Assembly: GCF_022919075.1 (NCBI RefSeq)
Contig: NZ_CP095078.1
Coordinates: 3,348,001-3,412,000 of the forward strand
DNA: 64,000 nt
Reading direction: 5' to 3'
Source of the DNA: Nocardioides sp. W7
GTDB taxonomy: Bacteria > Actinomycetota > Actinomycetes > Propionibacteriales > Nocardioidaceae
Position 1 is the first letter of the stretch. Each line of letters begins with the position of its first letter. The position numbers were made by a program, and so were the translations under genes. The notes under the pieces were generated by a model. That model ran no database searches. It was not told the origin of the DNA and was given only the letters and a program-made list of their open reading frames with translations. Shown here piece after piece: positions 26,391 to 35,143 of this stretch.

Positions 26391-26972
26391 TCAGAGAGTT
26401 GTCCGTTGGTCGGCGCGACGCCGCGCACGGTAGGCGCGCGTCTTGAGCTTGTTGCCGCAGCCGAACTCGCAGTAGTGCCGGGAGCGGTTCTTCGACTGGT
26501 CGTAGTACGCCCACTCGCACTCGTCGAAGGCGCAGATCTTGAGCCGCCACCAGAGCCCGCCCGCGCGTGCCTCGTGGGCGGCCAACCCGATCCGGGCCAG
26601 GGCGCCCGCGACGCCGTCCTCGGCCGGAGTGGCGACCACTCCGCCACCGTCCCACTGCAAGCGGATGCGGAGCGCGCCGAGCGCGTCGTCGAGCATCGCG
26701 AGCGGCGCCTGCTCGGCCGCGTGGTTGAGCCCGAGTGCGTCGTGCAGGCCTTGTCGCAGCCGCACGGACGCCTGGCGCTCGGCCTCGTCGGCGTCCGGGC
26801 CGTCGGTGAGCAGCTGGTGGCCGACCAGGAAGCTCGTCAAGCCGGCGGTGGTGGCGAGCTCGTCAGTTCCGAGCTCATGGTCGAGGGTGTTGACGAAATC
26901 GCGAATCAGCGCGGCCGTGAGGGGGATCCGGTCCTGCGAGATGCCGTCGGCCTGTGTCAGCTCGTGCGTCAC
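26391..26972 (-). CDS. CGNR zinc finger (ABATE domain) regulator
   Basis: The 193-residue protein has an N-terminal stress-induced ABATE-like domain (LIRDFVNTLDHELGTDELAT) and a C-terminal CGNR zinc finger: CAFDECEWAYYDQSKNRSRH, then YCEFGCGNKLKTRAYRARRR with the eponymous CGNK/R turn. Such proteins are predicted DNA-binding regulators. GTG at 26972 is chosen because a TACACT -10 box lies exactly six bases upstream; 27 codons further upstream are open but run into the divergent gene's promoter. It may regulate the divergent aminotransferase gene. Confidence 0.82.
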   Translation of the reverse strand: MTHELTQADGISQDRIPLTAALIRDFVNTLDHELGTDELATTAGLTSFLVGHQLLTDGPDADEAERQASVRLRQGLHDALGLNHAAEQAPLAMLDDALGALRIRLQWDGGGVVATPAEDGVAGALARIGLAAHEARAGGLWWRLKICAFDECEWAYYDQSKNRSRHYCEFGCGNKLKTRAYRARRRADQRTTL

Positions 26973-27051
26973 GACACCAGTGTACGGGGATTGCTGGTTG
27001 CACCCCTCAGAACACCAGCGTAGATTGTTGACCGGTGTCGAGGAGGTTGGC

Positions 27052-28485
27052 ATGGGCCACCACTACGGATACGTGAGCGAGCGGCTGATCAGCGGCGGGC
27101 TACTCCCGCAGCGGCGCCGCGAACGCCGCCCGGACGCCACCGCGGCCGTGCCGGCGATCGAAGGCCTCGACGTGGAGGCAATGCGCTCGCACTTCGACTT
27201 CCCGGCGACCGGGCGGATCGTCACCAACAATGCGGCCACGACGCAGACCCCGCGGGAGCTGGTCGACCTCTACCGACGGCTTACTCCCTGGTACGAAGGC
27301 GTTCACCGTGGGCAGTCCACGGCGTCGCAGCGCATGACCGAGCGGTTCGAGGAGTCCTACGACACGATCGCGACCTGGATCAACGCGCCGAGCCGACGCA
27401 CGATCGCCACCTATCGGAACACCACCGAGGCGATCAACGCCGTGATGTACTCGCTGCTCACGGAGTTCCGCGACGGCGACAACGTGGTCACCACGCTGGT
27501 GGAGCACAACTCCAACTTCGTGCCCTGGTACGCCCTCGCCCGCGAGGTGCTGCCGCGGTTCGGCCGGTCGGTGGAGTGCCGGGTGGCCCGCTTCGACCAC
27601 GACACCGGCCAGCTCGACGTGGACCACCTGGCCGGGCTGGTCGACTCCCGGACGAAGCTCGTGTGCGTGAGCGGCGCCTCCAACTTCCTGGGCAGCAAAC
27701 CGCCGCTGGGCCGGATCCGGGCGATCGCCCACGCCGGTGGCTACCTCCAACCGACGGGCGAGCGTGGCTCGCTGCTGCTGGTCGACGCCGCTCAACTGGC
27801 GCCGACGACGCTCATCGACGTACAGGAGCTGGGCGTCGACTACCTCGCCTTCTCCTTCCACAAGATGTTGGCGCCCTTCGGCGTGGGCGTCCTCTACGCC
27901 CGCGGACCGTTGCTCGAACGGTCGTTGCCCTTCCTGTACGGCGGCGACATGGTCGCCGAGGGGAAGGTGGGACCGGACCGGGTGGAGTACGGCGAGCTGC
28001 CGTGGAAGTTCGCCGCCGGCACCCCGAACGTGCTGGGCGTGATCGCGTCCGCGCAGGCGCTACGCCTCCTCGCCGACCTGGCACTCGCCGAAGACCCGCC
28101 TCGGTTCGAGAGCCGGTCACCACTTTGTCGCGCTGACGTGGTGGCGGCCATGAACCGGGTCAACAGCCACGTCGCCGGCCTCACCGACCGGGCGCTCGCC
28201 CGCACAGGCGGTATCCCGGGGCTGCACACCTACGGCCCACCGGCGGGCGTGGTCCGGTCCCCGTTGCTGGCCTTCACCGTCAGGGGAACCGACCCTCGCG
28301 ACCTGGCCGCGGCCCTCGACGAGCAGGGGGTCGAGGCCCGCGCCGGCTGCCACTGCGCCAGCCTCGCCCACCGCGACCTCGGCCTCGACGTCGGCACGTG
28401 CCGCCTGAGCTTCGCTGCGTACACCAACAACCACGACGTCGACCGTGCCGTGGACGCACTCGCGGCCATCGTCCGGCGAGGTTAG
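27052..28485 (+). CDS. SufS-like class V aminotransferase (cysteine desulfurase family)
   Basis: A 477-residue PLP enzyme of fold type I. Key features are VTNNAATTQTPRELVDLYRR near residue 55, TLVEHNSNFVPWYALAR, LLVDAAQLAPTTLIDVQELG and catalytic Lys271 in AFSFHKMLAPFGVGVLYA. Late in the protein, RAGCHCASLAHRDLG (Cys433 and Cys435) aligns with the active-site loop of group II cysteine desulfurases. The first 50 residues are an extra N-terminal extension. No sufU, sufB or molybdenum cofactor gene is adjacent, so it may use another substrate. ATG at 27052 has GAGGAGG upstream. It is divergent from the CGNR regulator. Confidence 0.8.
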   Translation: MGHHYGYVSERLISGGLLPQRRRERRPDATAAVPAIEGLDVEAMRSHFDFPATGRIVTNNAATTQTPRELVDLYRRLTPWYEGVHRGQSTASQRMTERFEESYDTIATWINAPSRRTIATYRNTTEAINAVMYSLLTEFRDGDNVVTTLVEHNSNFVPWYALAREVLPRFGRSVECRVARFDHDTGQLDVDHLAGLVDSRTKLVCVSGASNFLGSKPPLGRIRAIAHAGGYLQPTGERGSLLLVDAAQLAPTTLIDVQELGVDYLAFSFHKMLAPFGVGVLYARGPLLERSLPFLYGGDMVAEGKVGPDRVEYGELPWKFAAGTPNVLGVIASAQALRLLADLALAEDPPRFESRSPLCRADVVAAMNRVNSHVAGLTDRALARTGGIPGLHTYGPPAGVVRSPLLAFTVRGTDPRDLAAALDEQGVEARAGCHCASLAHRDLGLDVGTCRLSFAAYTNNHDVDRAVDALAAIVRRG

Positions 28486-28506
28486 AGCCCTAGGAGGGAT
28501 GAGGTC

Positions 28507-29019
28507 ATGGCAGAGGTCAAGAAGGGCCGCTTCACGGCGGACGCCGGCTCACTCGGGGACGAGGTGATCGTCTTCCTCATCGGGATGCGGATCAACAAGC
28601 CCTGGAAGGTCCGCCTCTGGTGGCCGGTCTTCGTCGCGATGCCGAAGATGCTGAGCTACCTGGCCCAGCACCCCGACAAGGGCCTGCTCGGGTATGAGCA
28701 GGCCTTCCTCCCGTCGCCCATCGTCGTCCAGTACTGGCGCTCCTTCGACGACCTGGCCCGCTTCGCGCGGGACCGCTCGGACCCCCACCTCGAGCCCTGG
28801 CGGCAGTTCAACAAGCGCGTCGGAGCCTCCGGCGACGTCGGGATCTGGCACGAGACCTATCGCGTCCGGACCGCGAACATCGAGGCCATCTACGGCAACA
28901 TGCCGCCGTACGGGCTGGCCGCGGCCAGCACCGTGGTGCCACTCGGCCGGGGACGCGACTCGGCTGCTGCACGGATCGGCGCCACCGACACCGACGACCC
29001 GGCGCTCCCGGCGTACTGA
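28507..29019 (+). CDS. DUF4188 domain-containing protein
   Basis: The 170-residue protein belongs to DUF4188, a family with a ferredoxin-like fold sometimes annotated as monooxygenase. Typical segments are VIVFLIGMRINKPWKVRLWW, KGLLGYEQAFLPSPIVVQYW, RSFDDLARFARDRSDPHLEP and IWHETYRVRTANIEAIYGNM. It begins 21 bases after the aminotransferase stop with GGAGGGATGAGG before the ATG, so the two genes are probably one operon. Function unknown. Confidence 0.85.
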   Translation: MAEVKKGRFTADAGSLGDEVIVFLIGMRINKPWKVRLWWPVFVAMPKMLSYLAQHPDKGLLGYEQAFLPSPIVVQYWRSFDDLARFARDRSDPHLEPWRQFNKRVGASGDVGIWHETYRVRTANIEAIYGNMPPYGLAAASTVVPLGRGRDSAAARIGATDTDDPALPAY

Positions 29020-29056
29020 CTGACGAAAGCTCCATCCGAAGCGCTGACGGTGGGCC

Positions 29057-29956
29057 TCAGGCGTCCCGGACGCACCGGAAGCCGACATGGCCGGTGGTGC
29101 TGCGCAGCGGCTGTCCCTGACGGGCGGCGGGACGGTAGCGATGGCAGTACGACGGGGCGCACAGGTGCGACCCGCCCTTCATCGTCATCCGGGTCGACTC
29201 CTCCTGACCGCGGCTCGGTGCGCAGCACGAGCTGGTGGCCGCGGCGGGCGCGCTGGGCTGATGCGAGGTGCGCCACGGGCTGGCGGTCCACTCCCACACG
29301 TTGCCGGCGACGTCGAAGAGCCCGTAGCCGTTGGGCGGGAACGACTCGACGGGCTCGGTCAGCCCGTTGCGGTGCGGCAGGTCGTTGCGCCAGGGGAACG
29401 GCCCGTGCCAGGTGTTGGCCATCACCCGCCCGCGTGGCGTGAACTCCTCGCCCCACGGATAGGTTGCGCCGGCGAGCCCGCCGCGGGCCGCCCACTCCCA
29501 CTCCGGCTCGGTCGGAAGGCGCTTGCCCGCCCAGGCGGCGTACGCCGCGGCGTCCTCCCACCCCACGTGCACCACCGGGTGCCGTTCGCGCCCGTGCAGG
29601 GTCGAGTCGGGACCCTCGGGGCGGCGCCACTGGGCGCCCGGCTGCCAGCGCCACCACCGCTGCCAGGCGTCGAGGGGGACCGGTCCGGCGGTGGGGGTGA
29701 AGACCAGTGAACCGGGCACCAGGTCGGCCGGGTCGGCGCCCTCGAACTCGCTGCCCTCGGGTGGCCGCTCGGCGACCGTGACGTGCCCGGTCTCCTTGAC
29801 GAAGCGCCGGAACTCGGCGTTCGTGACCTGGTGACGATCCACCAGCAGATCGCCGACGGCCACCTCGTGGACGGGCTGCTCCTCGGGGTAGAAGTCGTTG
29901 CTCCCCATCAGGAGCGTGCCGCCGGGGACCTGCAGTTGGGGTGCTGTCTGGGCCAC
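29057..29956 (-). CDS. formylglycine-generating enzyme family protein (SUMF1/FGE-sulfatase domain)
   Basis: FGE oxidises a cysteine of type I sulfatases to formylglycine using copper and oxygen. The 299-residue protein covers the whole domain: MLxGS-like LLMGSNDFYPEEQPVHEVAV, NAEFRRFVKETGHVT, VVHVGWEDAAAYAAWAGKRL, PTEPEWEWAARGG, GLFDVAGNVWEWT and the C-terminal SHLCAPSYCHRYRPAAR with both copper-ligand cysteines (Cys266, Cys271) and the RYRPAAR motif typical of true FGE. No sulfatase gene is in the window. GTG at 29956 follows a TAGGCT -10 box by exactly six bases, which indicates a leaderless mRNA. Confidence 0.88.
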   Translation of the reverse strand: MAQTAPQLQVPGGTLLMGSNDFYPEEQPVHEVAVGDLLVDRHQVTNAEFRRFVKETGHVTVAERPPEGSEFEGADPADLVPGSLVFTPTAGPVPLDAWQRWWRWQPGAQWRRPEGPDSTLHGRERHPVVHVGWEDAAAYAAWAGKRLPTEPEWEWAARGGLAGATYPWGEEFTPRGRVMANTWHGPFPWRNDLPHRNGLTEPVESFPPNGYGLFDVAGNVWEWTASPWRTSHQPSAPAAATSSCCAPSRGQEESTRMTMKGGSHLCAPSYCHRYRPAARQGQPLRSTTGHVGFRCVRDA

Positions 29957-30045
29957 GACAGCAGCCTAGGCCGATCGAGACCGAGAACGACCGCCTCCAC
30001 GACCTGGTGCGCGGGCAGGCCGCACACCAGGTCGACGTTGGCAGA

Positions 30046-31035
30046 TCAGTCCTTCGGGAGCAGGTCCTCGGGGGCGGGTACGTCGGCGTCCTCGAAGAGG
30101 CCGTACTTCTCCATCCGGTCGATTGCGGCCTTCACCGAGTCCTCGCCGATCTCCTCCTCCAGGAAGGTCGGGAAGCGGACGGCGCGGAGCAGCTCCGGGG
30201 ATGCCTCGGGGAGGATGGTCTGCGCCAGCGCCGCCTTCTCCTCGGTGCTCATGGCGTTGAACGCCTTGTTCCCCGCGAGGACGGCGCGCTCGAACTTCTC
30301 GACCAGCTCGGGGTTGGTGTTGGCGAAGTCCTGGGTGGAGACGAACTCGAAGGCGAGGTCGCCGCCGGCGCTCACGAACCCCGCGAGGTGCTTGACCTCC
30401 TTGTCGCCGGCGAGCGCGGTGCCGGAGGGCTCGGAGGTGGTGGTGACGTCGACCTGACCGGACTTGAGGTTGGTGATCCCGGTGGCGCCGGTCTCGATCC
30501 ACTCGATCTTGGAGGAGTCGCCGCCGGCCTCGTCCACGGCTGTGCGGATGTCGAGCCAGATCTGGCTGTTCATCGCGGGCACGCCGAACTTGTGGCCCGG
30601 GATGTCCTCGACGGAGGTGATGTCGGAGCCAGGTGCGACCCACAGGTTGCCGGTGCCCCAGCCATCGTCGAAGAGAGGCGTCCCGTAGTTCGACGGAGCG
30701 ACCATCGCGAAGTCCGTGCCCTGGGAGGCAGCGGTGATCGGGGTGGTCATGTCCATGATCGAGAACTGCAGCTGACCGCCGATCAGCTGCGGAGCGGCCT
30801 CGGCGGGGGTGGCGACCGTCTTGAACTCGACCTGGAGACCCTCCTTCTCGAACGCCTCCTTGGCGGCGTCGGTGTACAGCGACAGCGAGTTCAGGCTCGG
30901 GAAGGTGCCGATCATGACGGTTCCGTCGAATTCCCCGTCGCCGCCGTCCGAGCCGCCGCAGGCGCTCAGGGCGACGAGGGCGATGGTGCTGATCCCGGCA
31001 GCGACAGCCTTCGCGAACGTGTGATCGTTGGTCAT
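30046..31035 (-). CDS. ABC transporter substrate-binding lipoprotein (SsuA/THI5-like)
   Basis: The 329-residue protein has a signal peptide ending in the lipobox ALSAC (Cys26), so it should be anchored outside the membrane. It has the type 2 periplasmic-binding fold of the nitrate/sulfonate/thiamine-precursor group: LSLYTDAAKEAFEKEGLQVE, VATPAEAAPQLIGGQLQF, DIPGHKFGVPAMNSQIWLDI and LVEKFERAVLAGNKAFNAMS. No permease or ATPase gene is next to it. The ATG has AAGGAG upstream. The ligand cannot be told from sequence; the divergent aldehyde dehydrogenase and GMC oxidoreductase hint at an organic substrate. Confidence 0.85.
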   Translation of the reverse strand: MTNDHTFAKAVAAGISTIALVALSACGGSDGGDGEFDGTVMIGTFPSLNSLSLYTDAAKEAFEKEGLQVEFKTVATPAEAAPQLIGGQLQFSIMDMTTPITAASQGTDFAMVAPSNYGTPLFDDGWGTGNLWVAPGSDITSVEDIPGHKFGVPAMNSQIWLDIRTAVDEAGGDSSKIEWIETGATGITNLKSGQVDVTTTSEPSGTALAGDKEVKHLAGFVSAGGDLAFEFVSTQDFANTNPELVEKFERAVLAGNKAFNAMSTEEKAALAQTILPEASPELLRAVRFPTFLEEEIGEDSVKAAIDRMEKYGLFEDADVPAPEDLLPKD

Positions 31036-31288
31036 GGGTCTCCTTGGTGGGCCGGGCTCGAAGCGAGCTCGGGGCGGACCGCCCGGCGCCGACGACTGCG
31101 GTTGAGCAGCCGGCCGTGGGTGGTGTGACCCATGTCATCGCGCCGAGCGGGGTTGGTCACCGCGAATTCCGCTGGGCGATCGCAAGAAGGTGGCGGACCT
31201 CACGCCGTGGCTAGCGTCGCCGGGACGAGGACGCCCTCGGGCTCGGATCCGGGCCGGCACCGGAGCGTCCATGAGCGTGAGGAATGAG

Positions 31289-32698
31289 ATGAAGATGCGT
31301 GCACTGGTCGCGGGGGAGCTCTTGGCGGCCGCACCCGGGACGGGCCTTCCTGTCGAGGACCCCTCGACCGGTCTCGTGATCGGCGAGGTGCCCGACCTGG
31401 GGATCGACGTTCTCGATCACGCCGTCGCCGCTGCCGCGCGGGCGCAGCCCGGGTGGGCCGCCGACCACGCGTCCCGCCGCAGCGTGCTCCGCCGGGTCGC
31501 CGACGTACTCGAGTCCCACGCCGAGGAGCTGGGCGCGCTGGTCTGCGCGGAGACCGGCAAGTCTGCGCTCGGCGGCCGGATGGAGGCGGTCAAGGCCGCC
31601 GAGCACCTGCGCTGGATGGCCGACGTCGACCTGCCCCACGAGCAGCTGGTCGACGACGACACCCGGACGGTGCTCCTCGAGCATCGGCCGATCGGCGTGG
31701 TCGCCGCGATCCTGCCCTGGAACGCGCCGCTCATCATGGCCGCGCACAAGGCCGGGGCCGCCTTGCGCACGGGCAACACCCTGGTCCTCAAGCCCAGTCC
31801 CCACACGCCCCTGGCCACCCTGCGCCTGGCCGAGCTGGTCGCCGACATCGTCCCCGCCGGAGTCCTCAACGTGGTCACCGGCCGCGACCACCTGGGGCCG
31901 GCGATGACCGGCCACCCCCAGGTCGGGATGGTCGCGTTCACCGGCAGTGTCCGGACCGGCCGCGCGATCATGGTCAACGCCGCCGCCTCGTTGAAGCGGC
32001 TCACGCTCGAGCTCGGTGGCAACGACGCCGCCATCGTGCTCGCCGACGCGGACCCGAGCGTGGTCGGCGCACAGCTCTTCCGCTCGGCCTTCATGAACTC
32101 CGGGCAGGTGTGCCAGGCGATCAAGCGGCTCTACGTCGCCCGCGAGGTGTACGACGCCGTGGTCGCCGAGCTCGTGAAGGCAGCCGAGGCTGCCCGGCTG
32201 GGCGGGCCCACCGAGGACGGAGCCACCTTCGGACCCCTGACCACTGCGGAGCAGCTCGCGGTCGTCGCCGAGCTGGTCGAGGACGCACGAGCGCGCGGTG
32301 GGCAGATCCGCACCGGGGGAGCGCCGGCCGACCGGGCCGGCCACTTCTACCCACCGACCGTGGTCACCGGTCTGGAGGACACCGCTCGACTCGTCGCAGA
32401 GGAACAGTTCGGCCCCGCGCTCCCGGTGCTGGTGTTCGACGACGTCGCCGAGGCCGTCGAGCGGGCCAACTCCACCGAGTTCGGCCTCAGTGCCTCGGTG
32501 TGGACCTCGGATCCGGTCCACGGGGCCGAGGTCGCCGAGCAGCTGGTCGCCGGGTCCGTCTGGGTCAACCGACATGCCGGCGTCGAGCCGCACATCCCGT
32601 TCGGCGGGATGCGTCAGAGCGGGATCGGGAGGGAGAGCGGACTGACCGGCCTGCTCGCCTACACCGAGACCCGCACCATCGAGATCCCCCGCAGCTGA
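31289..32698 (+). CDS. aldehyde dehydrogenase family protein
   Basis: A 469-residue NAD(P)-dependent aldehyde dehydrogenase. Motifs in order: GVVAAILPWNAPLIMAAHKA, TLVLKPSPHTPLATLRLAEL, VAFTGSVRTGRAI (cofactor loop), LTLELGGNDAAIVLADAD with the general-base Glu, NSGQVCQAIKRLYV with the catalytic Cys, and EEQFGPALPVLVFDD. ATG at 31289 has GAGGA five bases upstream; ATGs at 31271 and 31295 are alternatives. It lies 15 bases before the GMC oxidoreductase gene, so the pair probably oxidises an alcohol to its acid. Confidence 0.9.
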   Translation: MKMRALVAGELLAAAPGTGLPVEDPSTGLVIGEVPDLGIDVLDHAVAAAARAQPGWAADHASRRSVLRRVADVLESHAEELGALVCAETGKSALGGRMEAVKAAEHLRWMADVDLPHEQLVDDDTRTVLLEHRPIGVVAAILPWNAPLIMAAHKAGAALRTGNTLVLKPSPHTPLATLRLAELVADIVPAGVLNVVTGRDHLGPAMTGHPQVGMVAFTGSVRTGRAIMVNAAASLKRLTLELGGNDAAIVLADADPSVVGAQLFRSAFMNSGQVCQAIKRLYVAREVYDAVVAELVKAAEAARLGGPTEDGATFGPLTTAEQLAVVAELVEDARARGGQIRTGGAPADRAGHFYPPTVVTGLEDTARLVAEEQFGPALPVLVFDDVAEAVERANSTEFGLSASVWTSDPVHGAEVAEQLVAGSVWVNRHAGVEPHIPFGGMRQSGIGRESGLTGLLAYTETRTIEIPRS

Positions 32699-32713
32699 GC
32701 AAGGAGTCCCCAG

Positions 32714-34273
32714 ATGGACCGCAACACCGACCAGACCGACTCGTCCTGGGACTTCATCGTCGTCGGCGCGGGCGCGGCGGGCTCAGTGCTCGCCAACCGA
32801 CTCAGCGAGGACCCCGCCTGCCGGGTGCTCCTGCTGGAGGCGGGCCGCAACTACCCCGGATCCGAGGTCCCCGAGTTCTTCCGCGGCCGGGTGCTGGAGA
32901 CCGGCCTGGACCTGACCCCGGGCCGGCTGCGGCTCCCCGAGTACTACTGGCCCGGGGTCACCGCCCGCCGCCGCCCCGACCGGGAGCCGTTGCCCTACAT
33001 CCGCGGGAAGGGCGTCGGCGGCAGCTCGACGGTCAACGGCATGGTCGCCGTCTGGCCCGAGGCCGCCGACCTGGACGCCTGGGCGAAGGAGTACGGCGCC
33101 ACCGGATGGGGCTGGGACGACTTCGCACCGATGCTGCGCCGCATGGAGACCGACCTGGACTACGGCCACACCGAGCACCACGGTGACGCCGGTCCGATCC
33201 ACATCAGCCGGGAGCCGGTCGAGGGCTGGGGCGACGTCGATCGTGCACTGCACGCCTCCGCCTCGGCCGCAGGATTCCGCGAGGACGACGACTACAACGA
33301 GCCCGGCAGCACCGGGATCTCGCGCTACCCCAGCAACACCAGCGCCGAGGGGCTGAGGGTCTCCACCAACCACGGCTACCTCGACCCGGCCCGCGGAAGG
33401 GCGAACCTGACCATCCTGGGCGAGTCCCACGTGGTCTCGGTGGTCCTCGACCGAGGCCGCGTCACCGGCGTACGCCTGCTGGACGGGACCCTGCACACCG
33501 TGGCCGTCGACGGCGAGGTGGTGCTCGCCGCCGGCGCCGTGCACTCCCCGGCGATCCTGCTGCGCAGCGGTGTCGGGCCGGCGGCGGAGCTCTCCCGCCT
33601 CGGGGTCGGCCCCGTCGCCGACCTGCCGGTGGGCGAGGGACTCCAGGACCACGCGATCACCTTCGTGAACTTCGTGCCCCAGCCGGACCGGCACGTACCC
33701 GCGGAGCTCCGGCCGACCAACGTCACCGTGCGGTACTCCTCGGAGCTGCCCGGCACCGGCCCGAACGACATGGTGATCGTCGGGACGAACCACAACTACT
33801 GGTTCGGCAACTCCCACGCCGGGTTGGCCATCCAGCTCAACGAGTCCTGGACCCGCGGATCGCTGCGGCTGCCGTCGGCCGACCCCGCGGTCGACCCGGT
33901 GGTCGAGCACAACCTGCTGGCCGACCCGACCGACCTCAGGCGGATGGTCGAGGGCGTGGAACGAGCCCTCGACCTGATGTCGCGCCCCGAGTTCCGCACC
34001 GTGATTGTCGGCGAGCCCCGCGCACCGCGCGGCACGGTCGAGGTCCAGCAGCAGGTGCGCGACGTCGTGCACGCCTGCTCCACCGCTCGGATGGGTTCCG
34101 CCGACGACCCGGCCGCCGTGGTCGACCCCCGCTGCCGGGTCCTCGGCATCGAGGGGCTGCGGGTCGTCGACGCCTCGATCATGCCCAAGGTCGTCAGCGC
34201 CAACCTGCACCTGGCGGTGATCGCCCTGGCCGAGCGGGCCAGCGACCTCATTCGCGAGGACCACGCCGGCTGA
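32714..34273 (+). CDS. GMC family FAD-dependent oxidoreductase (choline/alcohol dehydrogenase-like)
   Basis: A 519-residue glucose-methanol-choline oxidoreductase. The N-terminus has the FAD loop FIVVGAGAAGSVLANRLSED and VLLLEAGRNYPG; the PROSITE-like GMC signatures appear as RGKGVGGSSTVNGMV and VVLAAGAVHSPAILLRSGVG. The C-terminal active-site area reads HACSTARMGSADDPAAVVDP and VVDASIMPKVVSANLHLAVI; the usual HPxGTCRMG is changed to HACSTARMG and NTN to SANLH, so substrate or activity may be unusual. An AGGAG ribosome-binding site precedes the ATG. It should deliver aldehyde to the upstream dehydrogenase. Confidence 0.88.
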   Translation: MDRNTDQTDSSWDFIVVGAGAAGSVLANRLSEDPACRVLLLEAGRNYPGSEVPEFFRGRVLETGLDLTPGRLRLPEYYWPGVTARRRPDREPLPYIRGKGVGGSSTVNGMVAVWPEAADLDAWAKEYGATGWGWDDFAPMLRRMETDLDYGHTEHHGDAGPIHISREPVEGWGDVDRALHASASAAGFREDDDYNEPGSTGISRYPSNTSAEGLRVSTNHGYLDPARGRANLTILGESHVVSVVLDRGRVTGVRLLDGTLHTVAVDGEVVLAAGAVHSPAILLRSGVGPAAELSRLGVGPVADLPVGEGLQDHAITFVNFVPQPDRHVPAELRPTNVTVRYSSELPGTGPNDMVIVGTNHNYWFGNSHAGLAIQLNESWTRGSLRLPSADPAVDPVVEHNLLADPTDLRRMVEGVERALDLMSRPEFRTVIVGEPRAPRGTVEVQQQVRDVVHACSTARMGSADDPAAVVDPRCRVLGIEGLRVVDASIMPKVVSANLHLAVIALAERASDLIREDHAG

Positions 34274-34369
34274 GGGGTGAGTCACACTCACCCGCCGCAT
34301 CGACCGGGAGTGAACTGGGCGAGTGCTGGGCACGATCAGGAAGAGCATCCACTAACTGCCAGGAGAACC

Positions 34370-34825
34370 ATGACCCTCAAGCACGCCTCCACCCTGCTCG
34401 CCGCCGCCGCGTTGACGGGCGGACTCCTGACCGCGGCGCCTTCCGCAGTCGCCAGCACCGGTGCCGGCGAGTCGGTCCAGGCCGCCGTCGCGACGCCCGC
34501 CGTGGCCGCGCGGGCGCAGCAGCCCCGCAAGATCAAGATCAACGGAAAGCAGAAGGGCCAGCGCTTCTACCTCGTGGGCCGGATCAAGCCGGCCAAGAGG
34601 TTCAGCCTCGTGGTCCAGCGGAAGGTGTGCACCAGCAACACCGACTGCAAGAAGAAGTACACGAAGTGGAAGGGCTTCAAGACCACGCGGAAGGGCACCT
34701 TCCGCGTGTCGATCGCCGGACCGACGGGCCGCGCGAAGCGCGTCTACTACCGCGTCTACGCGCCGGCCGGGAAGCGCTACGCCCCCGCGATGTCCGACAA
34801 GTCGATCTACGTCTACAAGTTCTGA
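34370..34825 (+). CDS. secreted basic hypothetical protein
   Basis: A 151-residue exported protein. Residues 1-29 form a signal peptide (KHASTLLAAAALTGGLLTAA, cleavage near AVAS). The mature part is very rich in lysine, arginine and tyrosine (KIKINGKQKGQRFYLVGRIK, VCTSNTDCKKKYTKWKGFKT) and looks like a small beta-sandwich; similar actinobacterial proteins are hypothetical. Two cysteines seven residues apart could form a disulfide. ATG at 34370 follows AGGAGA by four bases; a longer frame lacks the signal peptide start. A strong terminator follows. Confidence 0.7.
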   Translation: MTLKHASTLLAAAALTGGLLTAAPSAVASTGAGESVQAAVATPAVAARAQQPRKIKINGKQKGQRFYLVGRIKPAKRFSLVVQRKVCTSNTDCKKKYTKWKGFKTTRKGTFRVSIAGPTGRAKRVYYRVYAPAGKRYAPAMSDKSIYVYKF

Positions 34826-34844
34826 TCACCACGCACTGAACACA

Positions 34845-34884
34845 CCGCACCCCCTGCGCAGGTCGACCCGCGCAGGGGGTGCGG
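34845..34884 (+). terminator. intrinsic terminator hairpin
   Basis: CCGCACCCCCTGCGC at 34845-34859 pairs perfectly with 34870-34884 across a 10-base loop, a 15-bp GC-rich stem. It lies 20 bases after the secreted protein stop. The following bases (TCTGTC) form only a weak T tract, as is common in actinobacteria. Confidence 0.8.
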
Positions 34885-34933
34885 TCTGTCACCAGCCGGT
34901 CGGCATCGCCGCTGCGCTTGTAGCGTGCAACGC

Positions 34934-35143
34934 ATGGACGAGACTCGGGAACGCAGCTTCACCAGACGTGAGTTCATGCTCTACGAGGAGATCATGGCCG
35001 GCGCGCCGACCCAGGAGGCGATGGAGTCTCTGGATGCGCTCTCCGCCGGAGGCGAGACCGACAGTCTGGACGAGAAGCTGACCTGGGCGGAGTGGCTGCG
35101 CGTCAAGAGCTCGCAGGCAGGCCGGCGGGGTTCGTCGACTTGA
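34934..35143 (+). CDS. small hypothetical protein
   Basis: A 69-residue acidic, helical protein (FTRREFMLYEEIMAGAPTQE, SLDEKLTWAEWLRVKSSQA). No family recognised. A TAGCGT -10 box stands seven bases before the ATG, so the mRNA is probably leaderless. The 3' end overlaps the decayed MFS gene on the other strand. Confidence 0.45.
   Translation: MDETRERSFTRREFMLYEEIMAGAPTQEAMESLDALSAGGETDSLDEKLTWAEWLRVKSSQAGRRGSST

Noticed and set aside
27052-28485. Assignment as the SUF-system cysteine desulfurase SufS
   Set aside because: The fold and Cys motif fit, but there are no suf genes nearby and the N-terminal extension is unusual, so I gave only a family call.
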